A DNA stretch of 64,000 bases from Costertonia aggregata (GCF_013402795.1 NZ_CP058595.1:841501-905500); one strand, 5' to 3'; shown: positions 45,420 through 55,800, counted from the first letter of the stretch. A program made the numbers and translations. The notes: generated by a model not told the origin, from the sequence alone.

Positions 45420-45427
45420 CAAAGGTA
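45420..45427 (-). promoter_or_regulatory. Candidate -7 box of the GIN-domain gene
   Basis: TACCTTTG on the minus strand matches TAnnTTTG and lies 36 bases before ATG 45384, supporting that start over upstream in-frame codons. No clear -33 TTG. Confidence 0.45.
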
Positions 45428-45502
45428 AACCGATTTAAATGGATTGGCATGACTAAATATATCACAAAAAAACCGAACCTTTTTTACTCCATTACAGGGT
45501 AT

Positions 45503-45529
45503 AAAAAAACCCATCTAAATGATGGGTTT
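45503..45529 (-). terminator. Terminator of the act-cta respiratory operon
   Basis: AAACCCATC (45521-45529, read on the minus strand) pairs with GATGGGTTT (45507-45515) around a five-base loop and continues into a T-run (45503-45509). It lies 16 bases after the ctaD stop. Confidence 0.9.
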
Positions 45530-45544
45530 CTTTACAATTTTTAT

Positions 45545-47368
45545 CTAGTGATTCAATTCCTCTTCATCGTCCTGTAAAGGGATGTTTTGCGGAACAAAAT
45601 CCTGTCCGGGAATAATGTATTCCCCGTTTTCATCTACTTTACTGTAGTCGTAGGCCCAACGGTGAACTTCTGGAATAGCTCCAGGCCAGTTCCCATGTAT
45701 GTGCTCTTGTGGTGTTGTCCACTCCAAAGTATTGGATTTCCATGGGTTTTGAGCGCCTTTCTTTCCATAAAAAATACTACTGATAAAATTATATACAAAT
45801 ACCAGTTGCGCTGCGCCCGCAATTATAGCGAAAACGGTCATTAGCACCTGAACATCAGTTAGGTCGTCAAACATTGGGAAGGCCGTGTTCTGATAATAGC
45901 GTCTTGGCACACCTGCCATACCCACAAAATGCATGGGAAAGAATACCCCATAGGCACAAATAGCTGTTACCCAAAAATGTACATATCCCAAATTTTTGTT
46001 CATCATTCTGCCTTGGAACATTTTAGGAAACCAATGATAGACTCCTGCAAAAAGACCATATAAGGCCGAAATACCCATTACCAAATGGAAATGCGCCACA
46101 ACAAAATATGTATCATGCACATTGATATCCAGAGTACTATCCCCTAAAATTATACCGGTAAGACCACCCGTGATGAATGTAGATACCAGACCAATTGAAA
46201 ACAGCATAGCTGGATTAAGCTGCAAATTACCCTTCCAAAGTGTTGTAATATAATTAAATGCTTTTACCGCAGAAGGTATAGCAATCAACAGAGTCGTAAA
46301 CGTAAATACCGAGCCCAGGAACGGATTCATACCAGAAATGAACATGTGGTGCCCCCAAACTATCGTCGATAAAAATGCTATCGCCAAAATAGAGGCGACC
46401 ATGGCACGATACCCAAATATAGGTTTACGGGCATTGGTAGACATAACTTCGGAGGTTATACCCAAAGCTGGCAATAAAACGATATATACCTCTGGGTGAC
46501 CCAAGAACCAAAATAAGTGTTCGTACAATACCGGTGAACCACCTTGATAGTGCAACACTTCACCTTGAATAAAAATATCAGAGAGGAAAAACGATGTTCC
46601 AAAACTTCTATCCATTATCAATAACAAAGCCGCAGATAACAGAACAGGAAATGAAATAACACCGATAATCGCCGTAACGAAAAATGCCCAGATAGTCAAT
46701 GGAAGTCTAGTCATAGACATTCCTTTTGTTCTTAAGTTGATTACGGTCACAATGTAATTCAATGAACCCAATAACGATGACGCAATGAATATAGCCATTG
46801 ATACCAACCATAAGGTCATACCCATTCCTGAACCCGGCTGTGCCATCGGCAAAGCACTCAAAGGAGGGTAAATAGTCCACCCAGCGGCAGCTGGGCCGGC
46901 CTCGACAAACAATGAGATTATCATTATTAAAGAGGACAAAAAGAAAAGCCAATACGAAACCATGTTCAAAAAGCCTGATGCCATATCACGGGCACCAATC
47001 TGTAATGGAATTAAAAGGTTACTAAATGTTCCACTTAGTCCTGCCGTCAAAACAAAGAAAACCATAATGGTACCGTGAATGGTGACCAATGCCAAATATA
47101 TATCGGCAGACATGACACCATCGGGTGCCCACTTGCCCAATACCGCTTCAAAAATCGGGAACGACTCACCTGGCCATGCCAACTGCATCCTAAACAATAA
47201 GGACATGGCAATACCGATGAAGCCCATTATCAAACCAGTAATCAAATACTGTTTGGCGATCATCTTGTGATCCTGGCTAAAAATGTATTTTGTTACAAAT
47301 GTTTCTTTGTGATGATGTCCATGATCATCATGTGTGTGATCATCTACATGTGCTGTTACTGCTGACAT
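45545..47368 (-). CDS. ctaD: Cytochrome c oxidase subunit I (aa3 type)
   Basis: This is the catalytic heme-copper subunit that reduces oxygen to water and pumps protons. The 607-residue protein has twelve expected helices, the Tyr-His crosslink and proton-channel Glu region FWFLGHPEVYIVLLP, the CuB ligands in VWGHHMF, and the heme ligand region DTYFVVAHFHLVMG. The GHPEVY wording indicates an A1-type oxidase. An unusual His-rich N-terminal stretch, HVDDHTHDDHGHHH, occupies residues 7-20. It is the last gene of the operon, 64 bases after ctaC, and ends at a terminator. Subunits III and IV are encoded separately at 20974-23074. Confidence 0.97.
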   Translation of the reverse strand: MSAVTAHVDDHTHDDHGHHHKETFVTKYIFSQDHKMIAKQYLITGLIMGFIGIAMSLLFRMQLAWPGESFPIFEAVLGKWAPDGVMSADIYLALVTIHGTIMVFFVLTAGLSGTFSNLLIPLQIGARDMASGFLNMVSYWLFFLSSLIMIISLFVEAGPAAAGWTIYPPLSALPMAQPGSGMGMTLWLVSMAIFIASSLLGSLNYIVTVINLRTKGMSMTRLPLTIWAFFVTAIIGVISFPVLLSAALLLIMDRSFGTSFFLSDIFIQGEVLHYQGGSPVLYEHLFWFLGHPEVYIVLLPALGITSEVMSTNARKPIFGYRAMVASILAIAFLSTIVWGHHMFISGMNPFLGSVFTFTTLLIAIPSAVKAFNYITTLWKGNLQLNPAMLFSIGLVSTFITGGLTGIILGDSTLDINVHDTYFVVAHFHLVMGISALYGLFAGVYHWFPKMFQGRMMNKNLGYVHFWVTAICAYGVFFPMHFVGMAGVPRRYYQNTAFPMFDDLTDVQVLMTVFAIIAGAAQLVFVYNFISSIFYGKKGAQNPWKSNTLEWTTPQEHIHGNWPGAIPEVHRWAYDYSKVDENGEYIIPGQDFVPQNIPLQDDEEELNH

Positions 47369-47432
47369 AATCGAATTTTTATATTAATCTTCTTTTTATA
47401 GCCTAATTAAATTTGAGCAAATCCTTGGGGAT

Positions 47433-48548
47433 TTACTCAATAGCAGCGGTTTCAGCGCCCTTTGTCATGTTAAAGGCCGGTACCGCTTCATCCTTTACCA
47501 TGGTATCAGCGAAGGTTTTTTGCTCCGCTATCCATGCATTATATTCTTCTTGGGTCTCCACTATAATCTTCATCTGCATATTATAGTGTGAAGTACCACA
47601 TATTTTGTTACATAGCAATATATAATCAAACTCCCAAGGCTCTGAATTATCCTCTCCATTGGCTGCCCTTTCTGCCCGGATTGTATTTACTCTTTTTACC
47701 TTATCGATTATATCTGGTGACTGGCGCATTTGCTCCGTAGTCTTTATAGGTGTAAAAGAGAATTCCGTAATCATACCCGGAACGCAGTTCATTTGAGCCC
47801 TAAAATGTGGCATGTATGCAGAATGCAAAACGTCTTGGGAACGCATCTTAAAATTAACTTTTCTGCCCACGGGCAAATGCAGTTCCTTAACTATAATATC
47901 ATCTGCCGCATTTGGGTCGGCTTCATCAAGACCTAATACATTAGCTCTGTTGATATCTATCATCCTTACATTGGCATCTCCCAATACGTTATCCTCACCA
48001 CCATATCTAGCGGTCCAATTGTATTGCTGCGCATACAATTCAACGATTAACGGATCGTCTTCTTCATTTATATCCATGATATTTGTCCAAGTATATAGAC
48101 CCCATAAAATAAGTCCGGCAAGAACAATAACAGGGATAATGGTCCATATAAACTCCAATCTGTCATTATCGGCGTAAAACAAAGCCTTTCTACCCTTTTC
48201 CCCTCTGTATTTGTAACCAAAATAATGTAAAAGTGCCTGAGTAATCGTCTGTACAAAGAAAATAATGATAAAAGACACCAACATTAGATAGTCTACATCC
48301 AAACCATGTTCAGAGGCAGCCTCTGGCAATAATACCCTGGTGTATTTCCAAAAACTGAAAATCGTGATGCCATATATAAATACAAGAAACGCGAACAACA
48401 TGTAACCGTTATTCTTGTTATCGCTATCATTTGCTATTTGAGCATTTGAGCTATCTGTTTTTAGTTGGGACAATTCGAAAATTTTGGTCATTTGCCAAAT
48501 CGCAATTGCCACGAGTACTAAAACAGCTAAAGTTAATAATGCAGTCAT
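47433..48548 (-). CDS. ctaC: Cytochrome c oxidase subunit II with extra N-terminal helices
   Basis: Subunit II holds the CuA centre that receives electrons. The 371-residue protein has the ligands His242 (DVLHSAYMPHFRAQ), Cys313, Cys317, His321 and Met324 (CNKICGTSHYNMQM). Hydrophobic helices are predicted at about 1-20, 49-67, 86-110 and 132-153. The last two are the canonical pair before the cupredoxin domain, so the first two are an addition. No cytochrome c domain is fused to its end, consistent with electrons arriving directly from Alternative Complex III. It lies 34 bases after actF and 64 before ctaD. Confidence 0.96.
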   Translation of the reverse strand: MTALLTLAVLVLVAIAIWQMTKIFELSQLKTDSSNAQIANDSDNKNNGYMLFAFLVFIYGITIFSFWKYTRVLLPEAASEHGLDVDYLMLVSFIIIFFVQTITQALLHYFGYKYRGEKGRKALFYADNDRLEFIWTIIPVIVLAGLILWGLYTWTNIMDINEEDDPLIVELYAQQYNWTARYGGEDNVLGDANVRMIDINRANVLGLDEADPNAADDIIVKELHLPVGRKVNFKMRSQDVLHSAYMPHFRAQMNCVPGMITEFSFTPIKTTEQMRQSPDIIDKVKRVNTIRAERAANGEDNSEPWEFDYILLCNKICGTSHYNMQMKIIVETQEEYNAWIAEQKTFADTMVKDEAVPAFNMTKGAETAAIE

Positions 48549-48582
48549 TGTATGATTCTATATTATACCTTAATATTTTCTT

Positions 48583-49956
48583 TTAATAATGAAAGTGTTT
48601 ACTTTCTTCAATAAATGGGTTTCTCTTAGGTTGCAAGGGTGCCGAAGCCAACGCTTTGAATACCCAAAATATAAATGCACCGGCAAAAAACAATATAGCC
48701 CCGATTTCTGGGATACCGATAAACCATTGATCTCCTACCGTTGCGGGCATGATAGCATTGAATATATCCATATAATGCCCTACAAGGATAACAACACCAG
48801 TCATTACAACAAACCAATTTATACGTTTATAGTCGCTGTTCATCAGTAGCAACAATGGAAAAACGAAATTCAAGGCAACCATTCCGAAGAACGGTAAATT
48901 ATAGTCGGCGATTCTTGTAACGTAATACGTAACCTCCTCGGGAATGTTAGAGTACCATATTAACATGAACTGGGAGAACCACAAGTATGTCCAAAATATA
49001 CTGATACCGAACATAAATTTAGCCAAATCATGAATATGGCTATCGTTTACTTCTGGTAGATATCCCTTTGATTTTAAATAAATGGTTATCATAGCGATTA
49101 CCGTGATACCGGATACGAACATACTCGCAAAAATGTACCACCCAAACAGAGTACTGAACCAGTGCGGGTCAACACTCATGATCCAATCCCAGGACATCAT
49201 CGACTCTGAAATCAAATAAAACACCAGGAAACCTGCAGATGCCCTGAAATTTTTCTTGAAGTTGCTATTGTCATCGGACTCATCTTGAGCCAAGGAAAGC
49301 TTTCTGGAATATTCACGATATAAAATCCAACCGGCTAGGAATATGGCCGCACGAATCAAAAAGAAAGTTGGGTCCAAATATCCTGCTTTTCCCTGTAATA
49401 AAGCATCATGGGCAACTACTTCTGGGTCCATCCACACAAAAAGGTGGTTCATATGTAGAACCGATAATACCAAAATCACAAAAACAGCGATACCCCCTGG
49501 AACCAGATAGGCTGTAATACCCTCCATTACCCTAAACAATAAGGGGGACCAACCTGCTTGTGCCGCACGCTGTATAGCATAAAATGCCAACACACCAAGT
49601 GCTATCATAAAGAAAAAGAAGGCTGCAACATATAATGCTGCCCAGGGCTTGTTCTGTAATTGATGTAGCACATGCTCTTCGTGCAACATAGCATGGCCTT
49701 CGTCTACATGTACCCCATCTTCGGCATGGCTTCCTGACTTTTCAATTACCGTGCCATGGGCTACCCCCTCACCTTTATCCAAATGTGGTACTGACCCACC
49801 ATGATCACCACCGTGGCCATTGCCATGTGCAGAAATCATTTCCATAGCCTCTGCTTCAGTGCTCGGCGCAGCTAGAAAACCCCATGCAATGCCTATTGCA
49901 CCTACGACCATTAAAATAATGGAACCAATTTTCAATCTATTTGAAATCGTGTACAT
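48583..49956 (-). CDS. actF: ActF, Alternative Complex III membrane subunit with His-rich loop
   Basis: ActF is a polytopic membrane subunit of the quinol-oxidising Alternative Complex III, distantly related to ActC/NrfD. The 457-residue protein has about ten helices, with WAALYVAAFFFFMIALGVLA, MMSWDWIMSVDPHWFSTLFG (a strong family mark) and WFSQFMLIWYSNIPEEVTYY. Between the first and second helices is a soluble stretch (about 44-98) with eleven His residues among Gly, Asp and Glu. It lies 13 bases after actE and 34 bases before ctaC. Its role in proton handling is proposed for the family, not shown here. Confidence 0.93.
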   Translation of the reverse strand: MYTISNRLKIGSIILMVVGAIGIAWGFLAAPSTEAEAMEMISAHGNGHGGDHGGSVPHLDKGEGVAHGTVIEKSGSHAEDGVHVDEGHAMLHEEHVLHQLQNKPWAALYVAAFFFFMIALGVLAFYAIQRAAQAGWSPLLFRVMEGITAYLVPGGIAVFVILVLSVLHMNHLFVWMDPEVVAHDALLQGKAGYLDPTFFLIRAAIFLAGWILYREYSRKLSLAQDESDDNSNFKKNFRASAGFLVFYLISESMMSWDWIMSVDPHWFSTLFGWYIFASMFVSGITVIAMITIYLKSKGYLPEVNDSHIHDLAKFMFGISIFWTYLWFSQFMLIWYSNIPEEVTYYVTRIADYNLPFFGMVALNFVFPLLLLMNSDYKRINWFVVMTGVVILVGHYMDIFNAIMPATVGDQWFIGIPEIGAILFFAGAFIFWVFKALASAPLQPKRNPFIEESKHFHY

Positions 49957-49969
49957 ATTGTCCTATGTA

Positions 49970-50530
49970 TTATTTTTGTAATTCTTGTTTCAATTGCATT
50001 ACGTACTCCGAAACCTTCCACATTTCATCATTATTCATTTGCGAAGCATAAGAACCCATAGAGTTTAAACCGTAATAAATGGTATGGTAGGTACTGCCAA
50101 CCGTTATATTTCTCGCCACGTCATCATAACTAGGAACCCCAAGAATTTTTTCTTGCTTTACCAACCACCCCTGACCATTACCTTTATCACCATGGCATAT
50201 AGCACAATAAATAGTGTATAGCTGCATACCTTCGGCCAAATTTTCTTCTTTTTGTATGGAATCCAACGGACTTACATCAACCCGTGCCAAGTCTTTACCC
50301 TCTAGAGTGTTCTCAAAGTCATAAGGCATCCAGCCTCTTGAAATAGTACCTTCGACAGGTTTCATGGCTTCGGAACCGTTTGGTAGGAAATCTACTTCTT
50401 GATAGGTTTCATAACCTACAGATTCATACATATTTGGCATGTATTGATAGTTACGGCTGTTCTGGTCAGAACAAGACGCTACAAAAATAACCAAGGCGAA
50501 TACCAATACTACTTTTCTAAAACTGTTCAT
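49970..50530 (-). CDS. actE: ActE, monoheme cytochrome c lipoprotein of Alternative Complex III
   Basis: The 186-residue protein begins with a lipoprotein signal (MNSFRKVVLVFALVIFVASC), so it is anchored at the periplasmic face or outer leaflet. One heme-c site is present, YCAICHGDKGNGQG, with the distal Met ligand probably in SMGSYASQMNNDEMWKV. FLPNGSEAMKPVEGTISRGW is typical of ActE. In known complexes it is the heme nearest the electron exit. The start is ATG 50528-50530; a TTG two codons earlier overlaps actD and is unlikely. Spacing to actD is two bases. Confidence 0.95.
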   Translation of the reverse strand: MNSFRKVVLVFALVIFVASCSDQNSRNYQYMPNMYESVGYETYQEVDFLPNGSEAMKPVEGTISRGWMPYDFENTLEGKDLARVDVSPLDSIQKEENLAEGMQLYTIYCAICHGDKGNGQGWLVKQEKILGVPSYDDVARNITVGSTYHTIYYGLNSMGSYASQMNNDEMWKVSEYVMQLKQELQK

Positions 50531-50532
50531 AT

Positions 50533-51063
50533 TCAATGACTGTTTTTTTCTGATACACTTATTTCTACCGCACCCGTATTCAACAACAACTCTTTTAGTT
50601 CGTTTTCATTATCGTGCAATTCTATCTCCATTACAAAATGGTCATCCGTTGTTCTAACATCTGGATTTTCAGCTTTTTTGAACGGCCACAACCTACTTCT
50701 CAAATAAAAAGTAATCACCATTAAGTGAGCTGCAAAGAATACGGTAAGCTCAAACATAATCGGAACAAAGGCAGGCATGTTTTCCAGGTAACTAAAACTT
50801 GGCTTACCACCTATATCCTGTGGCCAGTCCTCTATCATAATATAATTCATCATTACAATGGCTACCGTGAGGCCAACACAACCATACAAAAAGGAAGTTA
50901 TCGCTATTCGTGTAGGAGCCAAACCCATTGCCTTGTCCAAACCATGTACAGGAAAGGGGCAATATACCTCTTCGATGTGATGTTTAGCGGCCTTTACCTT
51001 TTTAACGGCATGCATCAACACATCGTCATCATTATAAAATGCCTGTATAACTTTAGATGCCAT
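50533..51063 (-). CDS. actD: ActD, Alternative Complex III membrane subunit (DUF3341)
   Basis: The 176-residue protein of the DUF3341 family has a soluble N-domain (ASKVIQAFYNDDDVLMHAVK, EEVYCPFPVHGLDKAMGL) and two transmembrane helices (about 56-75 and 97-118). The soluble C-terminus includes TTDDHFVMEIELHDNENELK. It is a structural subunit without cofactors. It begins two bases after the actC stop and ends two bases before actE. Confidence 0.94.
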   Translation of the reverse strand: MASKVIQAFYNDDDVLMHAVKKVKAAKHHIEEVYCPFPVHGLDKAMGLAPTRIAITSFLYGCVGLTVAIVMMNYIMIEDWPQDIGGKPSFSYLENMPAFVPIMFELTVFFAAHLMVITFYLRSRLWPFKKAENPDVRTTDDHFVMEIELHDNENELKELLLNTGAVEISVSEKNSH

Positions 51064-51065
51064 AT

Positions 51066-52811
51066 CTACTTTTTGTTATTTAACAATATTGCTTGACCTG
51101 CCCAATCGTCACGTTGTGCCCTGCCTGGGAAAGATTCAGTTATAGAATCCAACAAATCATATTCCTTTTTGGTCATTCTACCTACTTGGGCAAATGTGTA
51201 GATACCGATTTGGTTTAGGGTCGCCTCCATCTGCGGACCGATACCTTTTATTTTCTTTAAATCGTCTGGTGTCTCGGTCGTGGAATCAAAAGTACCGATA
51301 GTACTTAAAAGTTCGTTCACACCAACTTTATCGCCAACCGTAGGTACTGGTTCGCCCATTAGAACATCGTCTGTGATTGTTTCTTTTTCAGCAACTACGC
51401 CTTTTCTTTCTATAGTATACAATGGCTTACCGGCATCACGGAGCTTTTTATACTTTGAGCCCGATGATTTCAAAATCGATTTTACCTCTGCTTGAGCGAT
51501 TACAGGAAAAGTTCTTGCATATAAAAGGAACAATACAAAGAAAAAGCCTATCGTACCGATAAAAATCCCGATATCCACAAAAGTGGGAGAGAACATTGTC
51601 CAAGATGATGGCAAATAATCCCTGTGCAAAGAAGTTACGATAATCACGAATCGTTCGAACCACATCCCAATATTCACGACAATCGAGATAAAGAAAGAAA
51701 ACATGATACTGGTCCGTAATTTCTTGGACCACATGAACTGCGGGGAAAATACGTTACAAGTCATCATAGCCCAGTAAGCCCATGCATAAGGACCTGTCGC
51801 CCTGTTCAAGAAAGCGTATTGCTCATACTCAACACCGGAATACCATGCCATGAACAATTCGGTTATATAGGCACACCCTACTATTGAGCCCGTAATCATA
51901 ATCACGATGTTCATCAACTCAATATGCTGTACGGTTATATAAGCTTCGAGACTACATACCTTGCGCATGATGATAAGAAGGGTATTCACCATTGCGAAGC
52001 CGGAAAAAATTGCCCCAGCAACAAAATATGGAGGAAATATGGTAGTGTGCCATCCGGGTATTACCGATGTAGCAAAGTCAAACGATACGATGGTGTGTAC
52101 AGAAAGCACCAATGGTGTGGCCAGACCGGCCAATACCAACGAAACCTCTTCAAAACGTTGCCAATCTTTGGCACGACCGCTCCATCCAAAGCTTAATAGT
52201 CCATATATTTTTTTCTGAAATGGTTTAACGGCCCTATCACGAATCATAGCGAAGTCAGGCAGTAGCCCCGTCCACCAGAATACCAAAGAAACCGATAAAT
52301 ATGTAGATATCGCAAATACATCCCATAACAATGGTGAGTTAAAGTTTACCCATAAAGAACCAAATTGATTGGGAATAGGCAATACCCAATACGCCAACCA
52401 AGGTCGGCCCATGTGTATAATCGGGAAAAGACCCGCTTGAACAACCGAGAAAATGGTCATCGCTTCCGCTGAACGGTTAATGGCCATTCTCCATTTTTGG
52501 CGAAACAATAACAATACCGCAGAAATCAATGTTCCTGCGTGACCGATACCCACCCACCATACAAAATTAGTGATATCCCAGGCCCAGTTGACCGTTTTGT
52601 TCAATCCCCAAGTACCGATACCTGTGGATATTGTATAAATAATACAACCTACTCCCCAAAGAAAAGCGACCAAGGCGATGGAAAAAACTATCCACCAGTG
52701 CTTATTGGCTCTTCCTTCCACTGGAGCGGCAATATCCACGGTTACATCGTGGTAGCCTTTGTCTCCAATAACTAAGGGTTTTCGTATAGGTGCTTCGTAA
52801 TGCGACGCCAT
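51066..52811 (-). CDS. actC: ActC (NrfD-like) with a C-terminal helix-hairpin-helix domain
   Basis: ActC is the main quinol-interacting NrfD/PsrC-type membrane subunit of Alternative Complex III. Its 581 residues have about ten helices (ALVAFLWGVGCIIYTISTGI, DITNFVWWVGIGHAGTLISA, SLVFWWTGLLPDFAMIRDRA, GTIGFFFVLFLLYARTFPVI). After the last helix (about 450) comes a tail of about 130 residues. It ends in DDLKKIKGIGPQMEATLNQI and GIYTFAQVGRMTKKEYDLL, a helix-hairpin-helix fold of the type seen in RuvA and in ribosomal L21 extensions. The typical NrfD subunit ends shortly after the last helix, so this is a domain fusion. It overlaps nothing; actD starts two bases after its stop. Confidence 0.95.
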   Translation of the reverse strand: MASHYEAPIRKPLVIGDKGYHDVTVDIAAPVEGRANKHWWIVFSIALVAFLWGVGCIIYTISTGIGTWGLNKTVNWAWDITNFVWWVGIGHAGTLISAVLLLFRQKWRMAINRSAEAMTIFSVVQAGLFPIIHMGRPWLAYWVLPIPNQFGSLWVNFNSPLLWDVFAISTYLSVSLVFWWTGLLPDFAMIRDRAVKPFQKKIYGLLSFGWSGRAKDWQRFEEVSLVLAGLATPLVLSVHTIVSFDFATSVIPGWHTTIFPPYFVAGAIFSGFAMVNTLLIIMRKVCSLEAYITVQHIELMNIVIMITGSIVGCAYITELFMAWYSGVEYEQYAFLNRATGPYAWAYWAMMTCNVFSPQFMWSKKLRTSIMFSFFISIVVNIGMWFERFVIIVTSLHRDYLPSSWTMFSPTFVDIGIFIGTIGFFFVLFLLYARTFPVIAQAEVKSILKSSGSKYKKLRDAGKPLYTIERKGVVAEKETITDDVLMGEPVPTVGDKVGVNELLSTIGTFDSTTETPDDLKKIKGIGPQMEATLNQIGIYTFAQVGRMTKKEYDLLDSITESFPGRAQRDDWAGQAILLNNKK

Positions 52812-52839
52812 ATTTTATAGTATTGTTACTTGCTTATTA

Positions 52840-55800
52840 TTATGCTTCGTTGGTGTTTCTCACTTTCACATGGTAGAATACGTTAGGTTTTGTACCCACA
52901 TGCTCCAACAAATGATACATACGGTCACTTTCCTTTAATTCAGCAACCTTGCTCGTATCATCGTTGATATCCCCAAAAACAATTGCTCCACTGCTACATG
53001 CCGATGAACAAGCCGTTTGAAACTCACCATCTGCAACAGGACGGCCTTCTCTCTTCGCATCCAAAATAGTTTTTTGGGTCATTTGTATACATAAAGAACA
53101 TTTCTCTATTACCCCTCTGGAACGCACGGTTACATCGGGGTTGATGACCATCTTACCCAGATCATTGTTCATATGGTAATCAAACTCATCATTATTATTG
53201 TATAGGAACCAATTGAACCTACGTACTTTGTACGGGCAGTTGTTGGCACAATATCTTGTTCCAACACATCTATTGTATGCCATATGGTTTTGACCTTGGC
53301 GACTGTGTGATGTTGCCGCAACAGGACAAACCGTTTCACAAGGCGCATGATTACAATGCTGGCACATTACCGGTTGAAAGGCCACTTGAGGGTTAACAGA
53401 AGGATCTTCCAACTCCCCAAATCCCCCTAAAGAACCTTTATCGCCTGTAAGACCATCAAATTCATCTTTCTTGGTATTATCACCTTCAAAAGTTTCTTCC
53501 GATGAATAGTATCTGTCAATACGCAACCAGTGCATATCCCTTGATTTTCTTACTTCTGCCTTACCTACCACAGGTACGTTATTTTCCGCATGACATGCGA
53601 TAACACAAGCTCCACAACCCGTACATGCGTTCAAATCTATTGACATGTTGAAATGATGCCCTATTGAACGGTCAAAACTATCCCACAAGTCAACGGTTGT
53701 AGCGGGTACTTCTTGATGATCTAAAGACACCACAGGCACTTCGTTCCATTCTCGAGCATCTTTGGTATTAAAGATTTCCAAGGTAGTCTCTTTTATGATA
53801 TCACCCCTACCCATTAATGTTTTATGCAACTGAACACATGCAAATTCATGCATGCCAGCTGATTTCTCTATAGATACCGGTTGTACGCTCTTGAACCCTT
53901 GGTATAGAGGATAAGCGTTAACACCCGTCTGCATTTCTTCTTTTAAACCTATTGTTTTACCATACCCAAAAGAAAGTCCTATCGAACCTTTGGCCTGGCC
54001 GGGTTGAATGATTACCGGAACATTATCAACGCTAACACCGTTGACCGTAATTTTTGCATAGCTTCCATTTAATCCACCATCGGCAACGTTCATATTTTCA
54101 AATCCAAGCTCTTGGGCATCTGCTTTTGAAACGGTAACATAATTGTCCCAAGAGACCCGTGTTATAGGATCGGGAAATTCTTGCAACCAAGGATTATTGG
54201 CCTGTTGACCGTCTCCCATACCTACTTTGGGATAAAGCGTAAGTTCCATCCCTTCACTTGGGGTGTCAGCCAAACTTCTAATGGCCGAAGCGATTGGAAT
54301 TGCAGACGTCGTTGTTTCATCAGAAGCCATCACATCCATTTGCTCCTTATCATCAGCGGCAGAAACATTTGTCGGGTCGGCTAACACTGAAACTTCGTTG
54401 GCCACTTTAAATACACCGTCATGTAGTGCTTGGTTCCAACTACCTCCATTAAGTATAAAGGTACTCCAAGTCTCTTTTATATAATCGTAATATGTTTTAT
54501 CACTGCCCATCCATTGCAACAGACAGCTTTGAAATTGACGTGTATCAAATAACTCTTTTATGGTAGGCTGCATCAAACTGAAATGTCCTTTCTTCATTTC
54601 CGCATCACCCCAAGATTCTAAATAATGATTGGATGCAGCTGCGTAATTAGAAACTTGAGCAGTCTCATTATTCGCTTGTGTAAAGGCAATAGACAAATCT
54701 ACATTCTTCATACCCTCGGCAAAGTCGGACGCATTGGGTAAAGTGTACATGGGATTTACACCATCCATAAACAAAGCACCAACTTTCCCAGCTTTCATAT
54801 CGGCAATTAAACCGTTTAAAGCTTTCACATTGCCCTGTCTTGTGTATTTTGGGGATTTTGAATCAAAAGCTTCGCTTCCCAGCATTTCGTTTATGGCCAA
54901 GACAACCGTCTGAGCATTGACATCGTCTATACCTGTAACTACTACGGCACGTTTTTTATTTTTCCCGATTTGAGTCACCAAGTTGTCCAAGGCTTTATCA
55001 ACGGTGTCTGGCAGCTCTCCACCAACGTTGGTACGGTTTAGTTTACCGTATAATTTCGCTAAAGCGATTTTTTGTTGTGAAGGCGTCAAGGAAATACGCT
55101 TATCAGCATTTGCCCCAGTTAAGGACATGTTTGCTTCTAGCTGAACATGTCTTGACATTTTCCCATTGGCCGGAATCCGTCCTTTTGCATAACCGCTGTC
55201 GTAACCACCACCCTGCCAGTCTGAAAGGAAATCCGCACCGAAGGACACAATCAAATCAGCTTTTTCAAAATCATAATCCGCCAAGGCCCTTTCCCCATAT
55301 CTGGCTTCAAAGGCATTTAATGCAGCATCTTCGGCAATGGCATCGTAGGTTACATGGTTCATATTACCATATGCAGCCTTAAACTCAGCCATCAATCTAG
55401 CGGTTGAAGGGCTGGCATATGTTTGCGTTAATAAAGCTATTTGCTTACCGCCATTTTTCAACGAAGCCAGTTTAGCTTTCACTGTAGCGTCCAACACTTT
55501 CCACTCCACCGGTTCACCATTTGCCGTAGGGCCTTGCAATCTCTTACTGTCGTACAATGAGAGAACAGAAGCCTGAACCCTTGCATTTGCCCCACCGTTT
55601 ATTTTGGCATCGGTATTGTTTTCTACCTTGATTGGCCGACCCTCACGGGTCTTTATCAAAATACTGGCAAAATCAAAACCATTAGCTATCGTAGTGGCAT
55701 AATAGTTGGCAACACCAGGAACTATACGATCCGGTTGAACCACATAAGGGATCGATTTGATAACCGGGCCCTCACAAGCAGCGACCGTTGCTGCAGCTGT

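Noticed and set aside
45385-45465. Longer N-terminus for the GIN-domain protein
   Set aside because: It would cover the candidate promoter and bury the signal peptide that begins at ATG 45384.
53000-53700. Separate ferredoxin gene at the end of actB
   Set aside because: The cluster motifs are in the same frame as the rest of actB with no stop, as in known fused ActB proteins.
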